NCBI GenBank assembly: GCA_037140715.1
Contig: JBAXDX010000107.1
Coordinates: 1 to 7,970 of the forward strand
Source: JAUZPB01 sp037140715
GTDB taxonomy: Bacteria > Bacteroidota > Ignavibacteria > Ignavibacteriales > SURF-24
Reading direction: 5' to 3'
Length of the DNA stretch: 7,970 nt
The first letter of the stretch is position 1, and the number at the start of each line of letters is the position of its first letter. The position numbers and the translations under genes were made by a program. Positions 1-6,330 of this stretch are shown piece by piece. The notes below the pieces were generated by a model. That model was not told where the DNA came from. It ran no database searches and saw only the letters and a list, made by a program, of their open reading frames with translations.

Positions 1-37
1 TTATCCAAATTTACTCTGCTTTTCTCTTTTTACCCAC

Positions 38-70
38 TATAAACAACATAGACCCGATTAGTTGTTTGTA
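38..70. repeat. Imperfect inverted repeat (possible stem-loop)
   Basis: The arms at 38-47 and 61-70 can pair over 10 positions (AAACAAC against GTTGTTT at the core, with one G-T pair further out) around a 13-nt loop. There is no T-run directly after it, so it is not a convincing terminator. I see no gene, RNA or other signal in positions 1-196; the sequence is AT-rich and broken by stops in all frames. Confidence 0.3.
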
Positions 71-196
71 CGCAATCTATGAAAGGAATATTTTGTCAAA
101 AAAAAACCTGAAAAAATTTAGATGTCCTTTTTATAGTGGACTCATGAATATTGGACAACAAAATCAAATAATCTGCCGCAGTCGTACCATTCAAAA

Positions 197-379
197 ATAT
201 TTAGAATTTTAGACTTTGAGAAAAAGAACAATAAAGAGTATCTTTACATTGTCGATTTCAGTTTAGCATATAATCCTTATTACCGCGCGTATGCCCTGGT
301 TACAACTGCGCAACGCCTGAAAAGAAATATTTTTTACATAAACTGAATCGGAACCGGAGAGAAGAAATTTTATAATTAA
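197..379 (+). pseudogene. Decayed 3' end of a DUF1684-family gene
   Basis: One frame reads FRILDFEKK, then EYLYIVDFSLAYNPYYRAY (236-292). After an internal TGA (344-346) the same frame reads IGTGEKKFYN and stops at 377-379. Another frame between these two blocks reads CPGYNCATPEKKYF (~293-336). From memory, DUF1684 proteins end with a block like DFNxAYNPxCAYNPxYxCPxPPxENxLxxxIxxGEK, so the three pieces in this order look like one ancestral C-terminus split by two frame changes and one stop. The canonical Cys after AYNP is also altered. Upstream, an LFIVDS stretch (127-144) in a third phase might be further remnant, but this is weak. The remnant ends 17 bp before the DAHP synthase start, so an intact ancestor could have been in the same operon. 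A low-quality assembly with indel errors could give the same picture. The family assignment is by eye. Confidence 0.5.
215..246 (+). promoter_or_regulatory. Bacteroidetes-type promoter candidate for aroF-tyrA
   Basis: TTTG at 215-218 is followed by 20 nt and then TATCTTTA at 239-246 (next base C). This fits the Bacteroidetes pattern of a TTG-type -33 element and a TAnnTTTG-type -7 element, and has the same TTG, 20-nt gap and TAnnTTTAC layout as the candidates ahead of rpmB and the propeller gene. It would start transcription near 253 and give a leader of about 145 nt. It lies inside the DUF1684 remnant, which makes it less certain. A sigma70-like alternative (TTTACA 243-248, TATAAT 269-274) has an over-long 20-nt spacer. 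Confidence 0.42.
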
Positions 380-396
380 ATTAGCGGGAGTTGTAG

Positions 397-1410
397 GTGG
401 TCATTGTACTTGAAAAAAATGTAAGCGAAAATCAGACAGAAAATATAATAAAACATCTTGAAGCTTTTGGTTTTGATGTTCATAAATCAACCGGTGTGGA
501 GCAGATAGTCCTTGGTGCAATCGGCGTAAAGCCTGACTTTGATATCCGCCAGGTTAAGATTATAGACGGAGTTTTTGAAGTTCACCGTATAACTGAACCA
601 TATAAGCTTGCCAGCCGCAGTTTTAAGAAAGAAGATACTGTTTTTAAGATAAAAGGTGTGGAAATCGGCGGTAATAATGTGGTCGTTATGGCTGGTCCAT
701 GCTCGGTTGAAAGCGAACATCAGATATTCCACTTAGCTAAAATAGTAGCCGAAGGGGGCGGGAAGATACTTCGTGGCGGAGCTTTTAAACCAAGAACTTC
801 ACCTTATTCTTTCCAGGGCATGGGCGAAGAGGGCTTAAAGCTTTTACGAAGAGCCGCTGATGAGAACGGACTGCTTGTTATAACCGAGGTAATGCAAAAT
901 GAACAGATTGACCTTATTGCAAAATATACAGATATTTTCCAGGTCGGTGCACGTAATATGCAGAATTTCCCTTTCTTAAAAGAGCTGGGGAAAAGTGAAA
1001 TTCCCGTAATGCTAAAGCGCGGGCTTGCCGGTACAATTGAAGAATGGATGATGTCGGCTGAATATATTTTATCGAATGGAAACAAAAATGTAATACTCTG
1101 CGAACGCGGAATCAGAACTTTTGAAACATATACAAGAAATACATTTGACCTGTCCGCCATTCCGGTTGTTCATAAGATAAGTCATCTGCCGGTATGTGCC
1201 GACCCTTCGCACGCAACCGGCTACCGTGATCAGGTAATCCCGATGGCAAGAGCCGCCGTAGCTGCGGGTGCTGATGCTATTATGGTAGAAATCCATCATG
1301 AACCGGAAAAGGCACTTTCAGACGGACCACAGGCACTTCTGCCTAATCAGTATTTCGGCATGATGAAGGAATTAAAAACAATCGCTCAGGCAATCGGCAG
1401 AACTATTTAA
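397..1410 (+). CDS. aroF: 3-deoxy-7-phosphoheptulonate synthase (DAHP synthase, type I-beta, with regulatory domain)
   Basis: This cytoplasmic enzyme condenses phosphoenolpyruvate with erythrose 4-phosphate to DAHP, the first step of the shikimate pathway to Phe, Tyr and Trp. Residues ~1-65 form the ferredoxin-like (ACT-like) N-terminal domain seen in Thermotoga-type enzymes, where it mediates feedback inhibition; the TIM-barrel follows from ~90. Visible motifs are AGPCSVES (99-106), GGAFKPRTSPYSFQG (127-141), KRG (207-209) and DPSHATGYR (269-277). The metal ligands expected for this family are all present: Cys102, His272, Glu298 and Asp309, the same numbering I recall for the T. maritima enzyme. 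At 337 aa it is full length. The start is GTG at 397, with GGGAG (386-390) 6 nt upstream and no in-frame ATG nearby. It sits 36 bp before tyrA with no terminator between, so co-transcription is likely. No fused chorismate mutase is present. The function is secure; symbol use varies (aroF, aroG or aroA in different species). Confidence 0.96.
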   Translation: MVIVLEKNVSENQTENIIKHLEAFGFDVHKSTGVEQIVLGAIGVKPDFDIRQVKIIDGVFEVHRITEPYKLASRSFKKEDTVFKIKGVEIGGNNVVVMAGPCSVESEHQIFHLAKIVAEGGGKILRGGAFKPRTSPYSFQGMGEEGLKLLRRAADENGLLVITEVMQNEQIDLIAKYTDIFQVGARNMQNFPFLKELGKSEIPVMLKRGLAGTIEEWMMSAEYILSNGNKNVILCERGIRTFETYTRNTFDLSAIPVVHKISHLPVCADPSHATGYRDQVIPMARAAVAAGADAIMVEIHHEPEKALSDGPQALLPNQYFGMMKELKTIAQAIGRTI

Positions 1411-1446
1411 TCAGTCAGGGAAATTTGATAATACTGTAAAGATTTT

Positions 1447-2538
1447 TTGGAACAAAAAATAAAACATACCGAAATTTCAATTTTAGGACTTGGGCTGATT
1501 GGAGGATCAATCGCCAAGGCCCTAAAGTATAGTAGCAATTTATTTTTTATTAAAGCTTTTGACTTGCCCGAAGTAACCCGCCAGGCACTTGAAGATAAGG
1601 TAATAGACAAACAATTAGAATCGGTTGAAGAATCTCTTTCCTCAGACATTATTTTCCTCTGTCTCCCTGTCGATAATTCTCTCGTAGCTTTTAAGATACT
1701 TGCCCCTTCCCTGAAAGAAACTACTATCCTGACTGATGTGTGCGGCGTAAAGGGAGTGTTTGAGGAATTATGGCAGTCTTTTGCAAGCAGGGGATTGTAC
1801 ATTGGCGGTCATCCCATGACCGGCAAAGAAAAAGGAGGCTATCAGAACTCGGACCCTCTCCTGTTCGAGAATGCAGTTTATATTGTTTCTGATAAAGAAG
1901 CCGGTATAAGTAAGCGCGAACAGTTGCTGGCTGTCATAAAACTGCTTGGCGCGCGAGTGGTTTTTCTTAATCCGTTCGAGCATGATAAGGTTGTCGCTAA
2001 TGTAAGTCATCTGCCTCAGCTGTTGTCTGTTGCGCTTGTAAATAACGCCGCAAAAAACAGCAGGAATAAGAACAATCTCGACTTTGCCGCCGGCGGCTTT
2101 AAAGACATGACGCGCATAGCTTCAAGCGATTTTAATATCTGGAAGCCAGTATTAAAATATAATAAAAATGAAATCATTGAAGCGCTGGATTCTTTACAAA
2201 ATGAACTTAACCTTATGCGCAATCAGCTATCCGCCAATGAATCTGATAAGCTTGAAAATGAATTCATTGAAGCGCGGGAAAACCGTAATATTATTCCTAA
2301 GGATACAAAAGGTTTTATCTCGCCTTTATTTCATATCTCGATATATGTTAAAGATGAGCCTGGTATAATAAGCCGAATTTCAAATGCATTATTCAGCAAA
2401 AATATAAATATCAAGGATATCGAACTGCTTAAGATTCGCGAAGGTCTGGGTGGAATGTTCCGCCTGTCATTTGAGAACGAAACTGACGCACAAAAGGCAA
2501 AGCAGATTTTATCTGATATCGGCTTTGAAACGCTTTAG
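1447..2538 (+). CDS. tyrA: Prephenate dehydrogenase with C-terminal ACT domain
   Basis: Oxidatively decarboxylates prephenate to 4-hydroxyphenylpyruvate, the tyrosine branch of aromatic amino acid synthesis, in the cytoplasm. The N-terminal Rossmann fold is marked by GLGLIGGS (14-21). GHPMTGKEKGG (121-131) carries the conserved active-site His122. SHLP (187-190), followed by GGFKDMTRIASSDFNIW (216-232), belongs to the helical dimerisation domain that shapes the prephenate site. Residues ~293-363 (FHISIYVKDEPGIISRIS onward) form an ACT domain, typical of tyrosine feedback control. At 363 aa it matches ACT-bearing TyrA proteins. The start is TTG at 1447: an in-frame stop at 1429-1431 leaves almost no room upstream, no ATG occurs before the nucleotide-binding motif, and the ribosome binding site is weak. 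No chorismate mutase domain is fused. No clear terminator follows. NAD versus NADP preference, and strict prephenate versus arogenate use, cannot be read here. Confidence 0.94.
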   Translation: MEQKIKHTEISILGLGLIGGSIAKALKYSSNLFFIKAFDLPEVTRQALEDKVIDKQLESVEESLSSDIIFLCLPVDNSLVAFKILAPSLKETTILTDVCGVKGVFEELWQSFASRGLYIGGHPMTGKEKGGYQNSDPLLFENAVYIVSDKEAGISKREQLLAVIKLLGARVVFLNPFEHDKVVANVSHLPQLLSVALVNNAAKNSRNKNNLDFAAGGFKDMTRIASSDFNIWKPVLKYNKNEIIEALDSLQNELNLMRNQLSANESDKLENEFIEARENRNIIPKDTKGFISPLFHISIYVKDEPGIISRISNALFSKNINIKDIELLKIREGLGGMFRLSFENETDAQKAKQILSDIGFETL

Positions 2539-2694
2539 CTTTTATTTTTATTTGACTGGCGATATTAATGATGAATTCACAACAAATGGCTAATATTAAG
2601 CTACATTTCATTTTATTCTTATAAATTTCTCAGACTAAGATACATATTATGAATGGCACGGCGCTTGGAACATTATTATCAGATTTATTTTAAT

Positions 2695-2700
2695 AAAGGA
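2695..2700 (+). promoter_or_regulatory. Shine-Dalgarno site deciding the start of the 129-aa gene
   Basis: AAAGGA ends 9 nt before the ATG at 2710. The upstream in-frame ATG at 2653 has no comparable site, so 2710 is the better start. Confidence 0.6.
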
Positions 2701-2709
2701 ATAAACAAA

Positions 2710-3099
2710 ATGACACATTTATCAACTAATGATTTTCTTTTCATTGCAGATGTTGAGCTGAACCAGTATAAAATTCTGGGCGCTCTTAAACACTATAAAG
2801 AAGAATTTAACAAAAAGGATTTTACAAAGTTAAGCCAGCTTTCAAGTCTCGCTTCAAGCCTGATAAGGGTGGAAAAGAAGAGAGGTAAATTGCTTGACCT
2901 GTTCCCTGTCCCTGTTAAAAGAATTGATAATGAGGGTAAAAAACTGATTTTTGATGGCTTTGTATTATATAATGAAGATATAGAACGTACTTTTGAACTG
3001 ATCAAGTGGGCAATCCCGGTAATACATGATACAATTGATGAAGGAATATGCCTGACACAAAATTTTAAGAATGAGACTTTTAGCGTTCTTGCGGAGTAA
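2710..3099 (+). CDS. Hypothetical protein, 129 aa, family not recognised
   Basis: I do not recognise this protein. It is cytoplasmic by appearance, with no signal peptide or membrane segment. Residues ~8-55 look mainly helical and rich in Lys and Ser (ALKHYKEEFNKKDF, then LSQLSSLASSLIRVEKKRGK). Residues ~62-88 look like beta strands (LLDLFPVPVKRI, KKLIFDGFVLYN), and a final helix covers ~89-112 (EDIERTFELIKWAIPVIHDTIDEG). The first 15 residues (NDFLFIADVELNQY) are hydrophobic enough to be buried. There is a single Cys (114) and no metal or catalytic motif that I can name. The start at 2710 is chosen for its Shine-Dalgarno site; starting at 2653 would add 19 residues. A 171-bp gap from tyrA and its own strong terminator suggest a single-gene unit or the end of the aroF-tyrA transcript. 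Coding is supported by length, base use like its neighbours, the ribosome binding site and the terminator just after the stop. Confidence 0.8.
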   Translation: MTHLSTNDFLFIADVELNQYKILGALKHYKEEFNKKDFTKLSQLSSLASSLIRVEKKRGKLLDLFPVPVKRIDNEGKKLIFDGFVLYNEDIERTFELIKWAIPVIHDTIDEGICLTQNFKNETFSVLAE

Positions 3100-3123
3100 G
3101 CGGTTTCTTTTATTTTAATTCAT

Positions 3124-3161
3124 ATCCCCCCAGGCTCAAAGCACGGGGGGATTTTTTATTT
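3124..3161 (+). terminator. Rho-independent terminator after the 129-aa gene
   Basis: ATCCCCCC (3124-3131) pairs with GGGGGGAT (3145-3152) around a 13-nt loop, followed by a T-rich run to 3161. It lies 25 bp after the stop at 3099. A second ATCCCCCC copy at 3192-3199 could compete for the G-run. Confidence 0.85.
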
Positions 3162-3236
3162 CTGACAAAACTTCTTCTTTCTTCATACAGAATCCCCCCA
3201 ATAACAATTTTATTTTTAATCTTTCTATATTTTTCT

Positions 3237-3244
3237 TATTTTTG
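3237..3244 (+). promoter_or_regulatory. Possible -7 element ahead of the small ORF and protease gene
   Basis: TATTTTTG exactly fits the Bacteroidetes TAnnTTTG -7 pattern, but no TTG lies about 20 nt upstream (only a T-run), so the promoter is incomplete. It is the best candidate in the 3162-3388 gap, which a transcript for the protease and purB would need after the upstream terminator. Confidence 0.28.
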
Positions 3245-3294
3245 CCCTGTCCGGTATGAAGTTTTTCCCTTCTATACCTGTTGTTGGTTAGATT

Positions 3295-3399
3295 ATGTCT
3301 GAACCTGACCGCCTTAGTGAAACCGCAATTCTATTATGGATATTAGTAATCGTTCAGATTTACCAAATAAATTTTTCAGGAATTATATATGACGGATAA
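3295..3399 (+). CDS. Possible 34-aa single-helix membrane peptide upstream of htrA
   Basis: An ATG-initiated frame encodes 34 residues: a polar head (MSEPDRLSET), a hydrophobic helix (AILLWILVIVQIYQI) and a short tail (NFSGIIYDG). It looks like a small membrane protein or a leader peptide. Its TAA overlaps the protease start by 11 bp (ATG ACG GAT AA), exactly the geometry of the protease/purB overlap downstream, which would suit translational coupling. Against it: there is no good Shine-Dalgarno site, the frame is short, and I know no family for it. A stop (TAG 3289-3291) lies just upstream in frame, preceded by an 11-codon ATG frame at 3256. Confidence 0.33.
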   Translation: MSEPDRLSETAILLWILVIVQIYQINFSGIIYDG

Positions 3400-4588
3400 A
3401 ACTTCTCTGCTTAGTTTAGTTCTCGTCCTGCTGATGCTCTCAGATATTTCAGCTTCTATACTTTTATCTAAAGATGAAGACTTATTATTATGCTCCCGTA
3501 CAAACGGCGGACAGTATAAAATTATTACAACAGAGCAAAGACAAACCGTAAATGACCAGATAGATAAATCAAGAAAAACACTTATTACTGAAACAGTAAA
3601 AAATGTCAGTCCGGCCGTAGTTGGTATCAGCGTAAACGAAATTCGCCAAGTACGTGATCCGCTTTACTCGGTCTGGGGTGCCGATCCATTTTTCCGTCAG
3701 TTCTTCGGTGACAGAGTTACAAATCAAGAGGTTAAAAGTCTTGGTTCTGGTACTATTATCTCACCTGACGGTTACATTCTGACCAACGATCATGTAGCCG
3801 GAAATGGTGTTAAAATTACAGTTACAATGACTAACGGCAGGCATTATAACGCTAAAATAGTCGGCACAGACCCTGCAAGCGATGTCTGCCTGCTTAAAAT
3901 TGAGGGTACTAACCTTCCGTACATTCCGCTTGGCAACTCTGATGATGCAATGATTGGCGAATGGGTTATCGCCCTCGGCAATCCATTCGGGCTTTTCGAA
4001 ATAAATGATCAGCCAACTGTTACTGTTGGAGTTATAAGCGCAAAGGGAATGAATCTCGACCCCGTAAATAACAGATATTACCTTGGTATGATTCAGACTG
4101 ACGCGGCTATTAATGGCGGCAACTCAGGCGGACCGCTCATAAACAGTATCGGAGAACTTATTGCAATGAATACTCTTATTTTTACCGCCGGCGGCTCGCA
4201 GGGAAATATTGGTCTTGGCTTTGCTATCCCGATTAATAAAGCTAAAAGGATTATTGAAGAGCTAAGAAGCAAAGGGTCTGTTAACAGGAACTTCCGGATA
4301 GGTCTCAGAGTGCAGACAATAGATGAAGGTATCGCAAATTATTATAAACTCCCGAGTTCCCGCGGCGTGATTGTTACTTATGTCGAACGTGATTCCCCTG
4401 CGGCTAAGGCTGATATACAGGTGGGCGATATTATAACCGGCGTTGATGGATATAAGATAAATAATGATCAGTCGCTTACGGGCGTATTTCAGGAATTTAG
4501 AACCGGGCAGATTATTTCACTCGAATTGATACGGGAAAAAGATTATTTAACAAAAAAAATGAGGCTTGAGAAATTAAATGATAGATAG
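3389..4588 (+). CDS. HtrA/Deg-type trypsin-like serine protease with one PDZ domain
   Basis: An envelope protease of the S1C (HtrA/DegP/DegS) family that degrades or processes misfolded proteins outside the cytoplasm. Residues ~6-27 form a hydrophobic stretch acting as a signal peptide or membrane anchor; a linker to ~68 follows. DPFFRQFFGDR (99-109) is the usual HtrA loop. The catalytic triad is visible: His135 in LTNDHV, Asp165 in ASDVCLLKI, and Ser246 in INGGNSGGPL. The family more often has TNNHV and INPGNSGG, so two near-site residues differ, neither catalytic. One PDZ domain (~301-395, with DSPAAKADIQVGDIITGV) makes it DegS/HtrA2-like rather than two-PDZ DegP. The start at 3389 has CAGGA (3377-3381) 7 nt upstream, and an in-frame stop at 3368-3370 prevents any longer form. 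The gene overlaps purB by 11 bp. I leave the symbol empty because htrA, degP, degQ and degS cannot be separated here. Confidence 0.95.
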   Translation: MTDKTSLLSLVLVLLMLSDISASILLSKDEDLLLCSRTNGGQYKIITTEQRQTVNDQIDKSRKTLITETVKNVSPAVVGISVNEIRQVRDPLYSVWGADPFFRQFFGDRVTNQEVKSLGSGTIISPDGYILTNDHVAGNGVKITVTMTNGRHYNAKIVGTDPASDVCLLKIEGTNLPYIPLGNSDDAMIGEWVIALGNPFGLFEINDQPTVTVGVISAKGMNLDPVNNRYYLGMIQTDAAINGGNSGGPLINSIGELIAMNTLIFTAGGSQGNIGLGFAIPINKAKRIIEELRSKGSVNRNFRIGLRVQTIDEGIANYYKLPSSRGVIVTYVERDSPAAKADIQVGDIITGVDGYKINNDQSLTGVFQEFRTGQIISLELIREKDYLTKKMRLEKLNDR

Positions 4589-5879
4589 ATACACACTTCC
4601 CGAAATGGGGAAAATCTGGCAGGATGAATTTAAATATAAAACATGGTTGCAAATCGAAATCCTTGCAAGCGAAGCCAGAGCAATTATGGGCGAAATCCCA
4701 ATGAAAGATGTTGATATAATAAAAGCTAAAGCTAATTTTGATGTAAAAAGAATCCTTGAAATTGAAGAAACTACCAAGCACGATGTAATAGCATTCTTAA
4801 CAAATGTTGCTGAATATACAGGTCCCGAAGCAAGACATATTCATTACGGCATGACAAGTTCAGATATACTTGATACCGCCCTGTCATGTCAAATGAAAGC
4901 TGCCGGCGAATTGCTTATGACTAAAATGACAGAACTAAAATCTGTTCTTAAAGGCAGAGCGCTTGAGCATAAGAACACAATTTGTGTAGGCCGTAGCCAC
5001 GGTATCCATGCCGAACCCACAACAATGGGACTTAAATTCGCCTTATGGTATGAAGAAACCAAACGAAATATAACCAGACTCAACAGCGCTATAAAATCTA
5101 TCAGCATCGGGCAAATATCGGGTGCTGTAGGTACTTTTGAACACCTGTCGCCAAGGGTGGAAGAGTATGTTTGTGAAAAAATGGGACTTGAACCTGCTCC
5201 TGTTTCTACTCAGGTAATACAGAGAGACCGCCATGCCGAGTTTTTAACTACGCTTGCCATAATCGGCGCAACGCTTGAAAAGATATCTGTTGAAATAAGG
5301 CATCTGCAGAAAACTGAAGTCCTTGAAGCCGAGGAGTTTTTCTCAAAAGGACAAAAAGGCTCTTCTGCTATGCCACACAAAAGGAATCCGATTACCTGTG
5401 AAAGGATTACCGGACTTGCGAGACTCCTGCGGGGCAACTCGATGGCCGCTATGGAGAATGTTGCTTTATGGCATGAAAGAGATATATCGCATTCTTCAGT
5501 CGAACGGGTCATTGTGCCGGATAGTTGTATCATACTCGATTATATGCTTCACTTATCGATAAAGCTAATAAAGGATTTGCTTATTTATCCTGAGAATATG
5601 CTGAAAAATCTGAACATTACGCGCGGACTGGTATTTTCTCAGACAATTTTATTAAAGCTTGTTAATAAAGGTGCTTCCCGCGAGGATGCTTATAAAATTG
5701 TTCAGGCTCCGGCAATGGATGTCTGGGCGGACCAGACTAAGAATTTGAAAGATGAACTGATTAAGTCGGAAGATATAACGAAATATCTAAACCGGCAGGA
5801 AATTGAGGAAATTTTTAATAATCAGAGTACGCTTAAAAATATTGACTATATTTTTGCCCGCTCAGTCGAAGTGGATTAA
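4578..5879 (+). CDS. purB: Adenylosuccinate lyase
   Basis: Cleaves fumarate from SAICAR (late purine synthesis) and from adenylosuccinate (last step to AMP); a cytoplasmic homotetramer of the fumarase/aspartase superfamily. Motifs: TKHDV with His68, RHIHYGMTSSDILDT (86-100) with His89, GRSHGIHAEPTT (138-149) with the catalytic His141, and the superfamily signature KGSSAMPHKRNP (260-271) containing the catalytic serine (Ser263 by homology). The His numbering matches what I recall for B. subtilis PurB, and 433 aa matches the compact bacterial type. The ATG at 4578 lies inside the end of the protease gene (11-bp overlap), so translation is probably coupled; weak GAG-type sites lie 7-17 nt upstream. 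Pairing a purine enzyme with an envelope protease has no obvious metabolic logic and probably reflects shared transcription. No clear terminator follows. Confidence 0.97.
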   Translation: MIDRYTLPEMGKIWQDEFKYKTWLQIEILASEARAIMGEIPMKDVDIIKAKANFDVKRILEIEETTKHDVIAFLTNVAEYTGPEARHIHYGMTSSDILDTALSCQMKAAGELLMTKMTELKSVLKGRALEHKNTICVGRSHGIHAEPTTMGLKFALWYEETKRNITRLNSAIKSISIGQISGAVGTFEHLSPRVEEYVCEKMGLEPAPVSTQVIQRDRHAEFLTTLAIIGATLEKISVEIRHLQKTEVLEAEEFFSKGQKGSSAMPHKRNPITCERITGLARLLRGNSMAAMENVALWHERDISHSSVERVIVPDSCIILDYMLHLSIKLIKDLLIYPENMLKNLNITRGLVFSQTILLKLVNKGASREDAYKIVQAPAMDVWADQTKNLKDELIKSEDITKYLNRQEIEEIFNNQSTLKNIDYIFARSVEVD

Positions 5880-6052
5880 TTTTTTACCTGCATTTAATCG
5901 TTGCTTAGGGATATTACTTTTATATGTCCGGATTTGTGTAATTCTTACCTTAAAAAAAAAGTGCTTTGAGAGAAGATTATTTATAAATTAACTCAAAACA
6001 GAATAAAACAGGACATTCAGACATAAAATCTTAAATGCAGTTATTAAATCCC

Positions 6053-6083
6053 TTGCTTAAAAATGAAAATAAAATTATATTTA
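6053..6083 (+). promoter_or_regulatory. Bacteroidetes-type promoter for rpmB
   Basis: TTG (6053-6055), 20 nt, then TATATTTA (6076-6083, next base C). This matches the TTG, 20-nt gap, TAnnTTTAC pattern also found ahead of two other genes here. The predicted start near 6090 leaves about 18 nt of leader before the ATG at 6108 and lies beyond the in-frame ATG at 6063, supporting the shorter L28. The rest of the 5880-6107 gap shows no further gene; it is AT-rich with only short chance repeats. Confidence 0.6.
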
Positions 6084-6095
6084 CATTTCAAAATA

Positions 6096-6100
6096 AAAGG
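6096..6100 (+). promoter_or_regulatory. Shine-Dalgarno site deciding the L28 start
   Basis: AAAGG ends 7 nt before the ATG at 6108. The 15 extra codons from an upstream ATG (6063) do not resemble L28. Confidence 0.7.
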
Positions 6101-6107
6101 ATATGGG

Positions 6108-6302
6108 ATGTCAAGAGTTTGTGAAATTTGTGGAAAAGGTCCAATTACCGGACATAACGTCAGTCATGCTCACAATAGAACCAAAACAAGATGGTTGCCT
6201 AATTTACAAAAGGTACATGCTATTGTCAAAGGCAAAAAGACAAGATTAAAAGTATGTACGACTTGCATAAAAGGCAATAAAGTAACAAAAGCTATTTCAT
6301 AA
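6108..6302 (+). CDS. rpmB: 50S ribosomal protein L28
   Basis: A small structural protein of the large ribosomal subunit. The 64-aa product starts MSRVCEICGKGP and has the L28 features GHNVSHAHNRTKTRWLPNLQ (15-34) and a C-terminal TTCIKG block. Two cysteine pairs, Cys5/Cys8 and Cys50/Cys53, form a zinc ribbon, so this is the zinc-binding (C+) version. Many genomes keep a cysteine-free paralogue under zinc-dependent control, but none is in this window. The start at 6108 is chosen because it begins the conserved sequence, has AAAGG 7 nt upstream, and lies downstream of the predicted transcription start. It has no rpmG neighbour and is transcribed alone, convergent with the propeller gene, with a terminator directly after the stop. 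Confidence 0.97.
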   Translation: MSRVCEICGKGPITGHNVSHAHNRTKTRWLPNLQKVHAIVKGKKTRLKVCTTCIKGNKVTKAIS

Positions 6303-6330
6303 AAGGTTGTTTACTCAGCCTTTTTTTTAT
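6301..6330 (+). terminator. Rho-independent terminator of rpmB, partly shared with the convergent gene
   Basis: AAAAGGTTG (6301-6309) pairs with CAGCCTTTT (6316-6324) around a 6-nt loop and runs into T's to 6328. It begins inside the rpmB stop codon. Read on the minus strand, the stem has one A-C mismatch and the T-run is shorter, so it would work less well. The stop codon of the minus-strand gene (6311-6313) lies in the loop. Confidence 0.75.

Noticed and set aside
134..210. Short ATG frame (MNIGQQNQII...) in the left gap as a small gene
   Set aside because: It has only about 20 codons, no ribosome site, and lies in the probably decayed DUF1684 region.
243..274. Sigma70-like promoter TTTACA ... 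TATAAT upstream of aroF
   Set aside because: The -10 match is perfect but the 20-nt spacer is outside the usual 16-18, and the overlapping TTG/TAnnTTTA arrangement fits the other promoter candidates better.
804..1160. 118-codon minus-strand frame inside the DAHP synthase gene
   Set aside because: It is antisense to a fully conserved enzyme frame with intact active-site motifs, so it is a shadow frame, like the other minus-strand frames inside tyrA, the protease and purB.
2653..2709. Upstream ATG giving 19 extra residues on the 129-aa protein
   Set aside because: It has no ribosome binding site, whereas 2710 has AAAGGA at suitable spacing. The longer form remains possible but less likely.
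5965..5997. TTTGAG/CTCAAA arms as an L28 autoregulatory hairpin
   Set aside because: The arms are only 6 bp, about 21 nt apart in AT-rich sequence, and upstream of the predicted rpmB transcription start, so probably chance.
6063..6107. Upstream ATG giving 15 extra residues on L28
   Set aside because: The extra residues do not fit L28, the predicted transcription start lies beyond this ATG, and 6108 has its own Shine-Dalgarno site.
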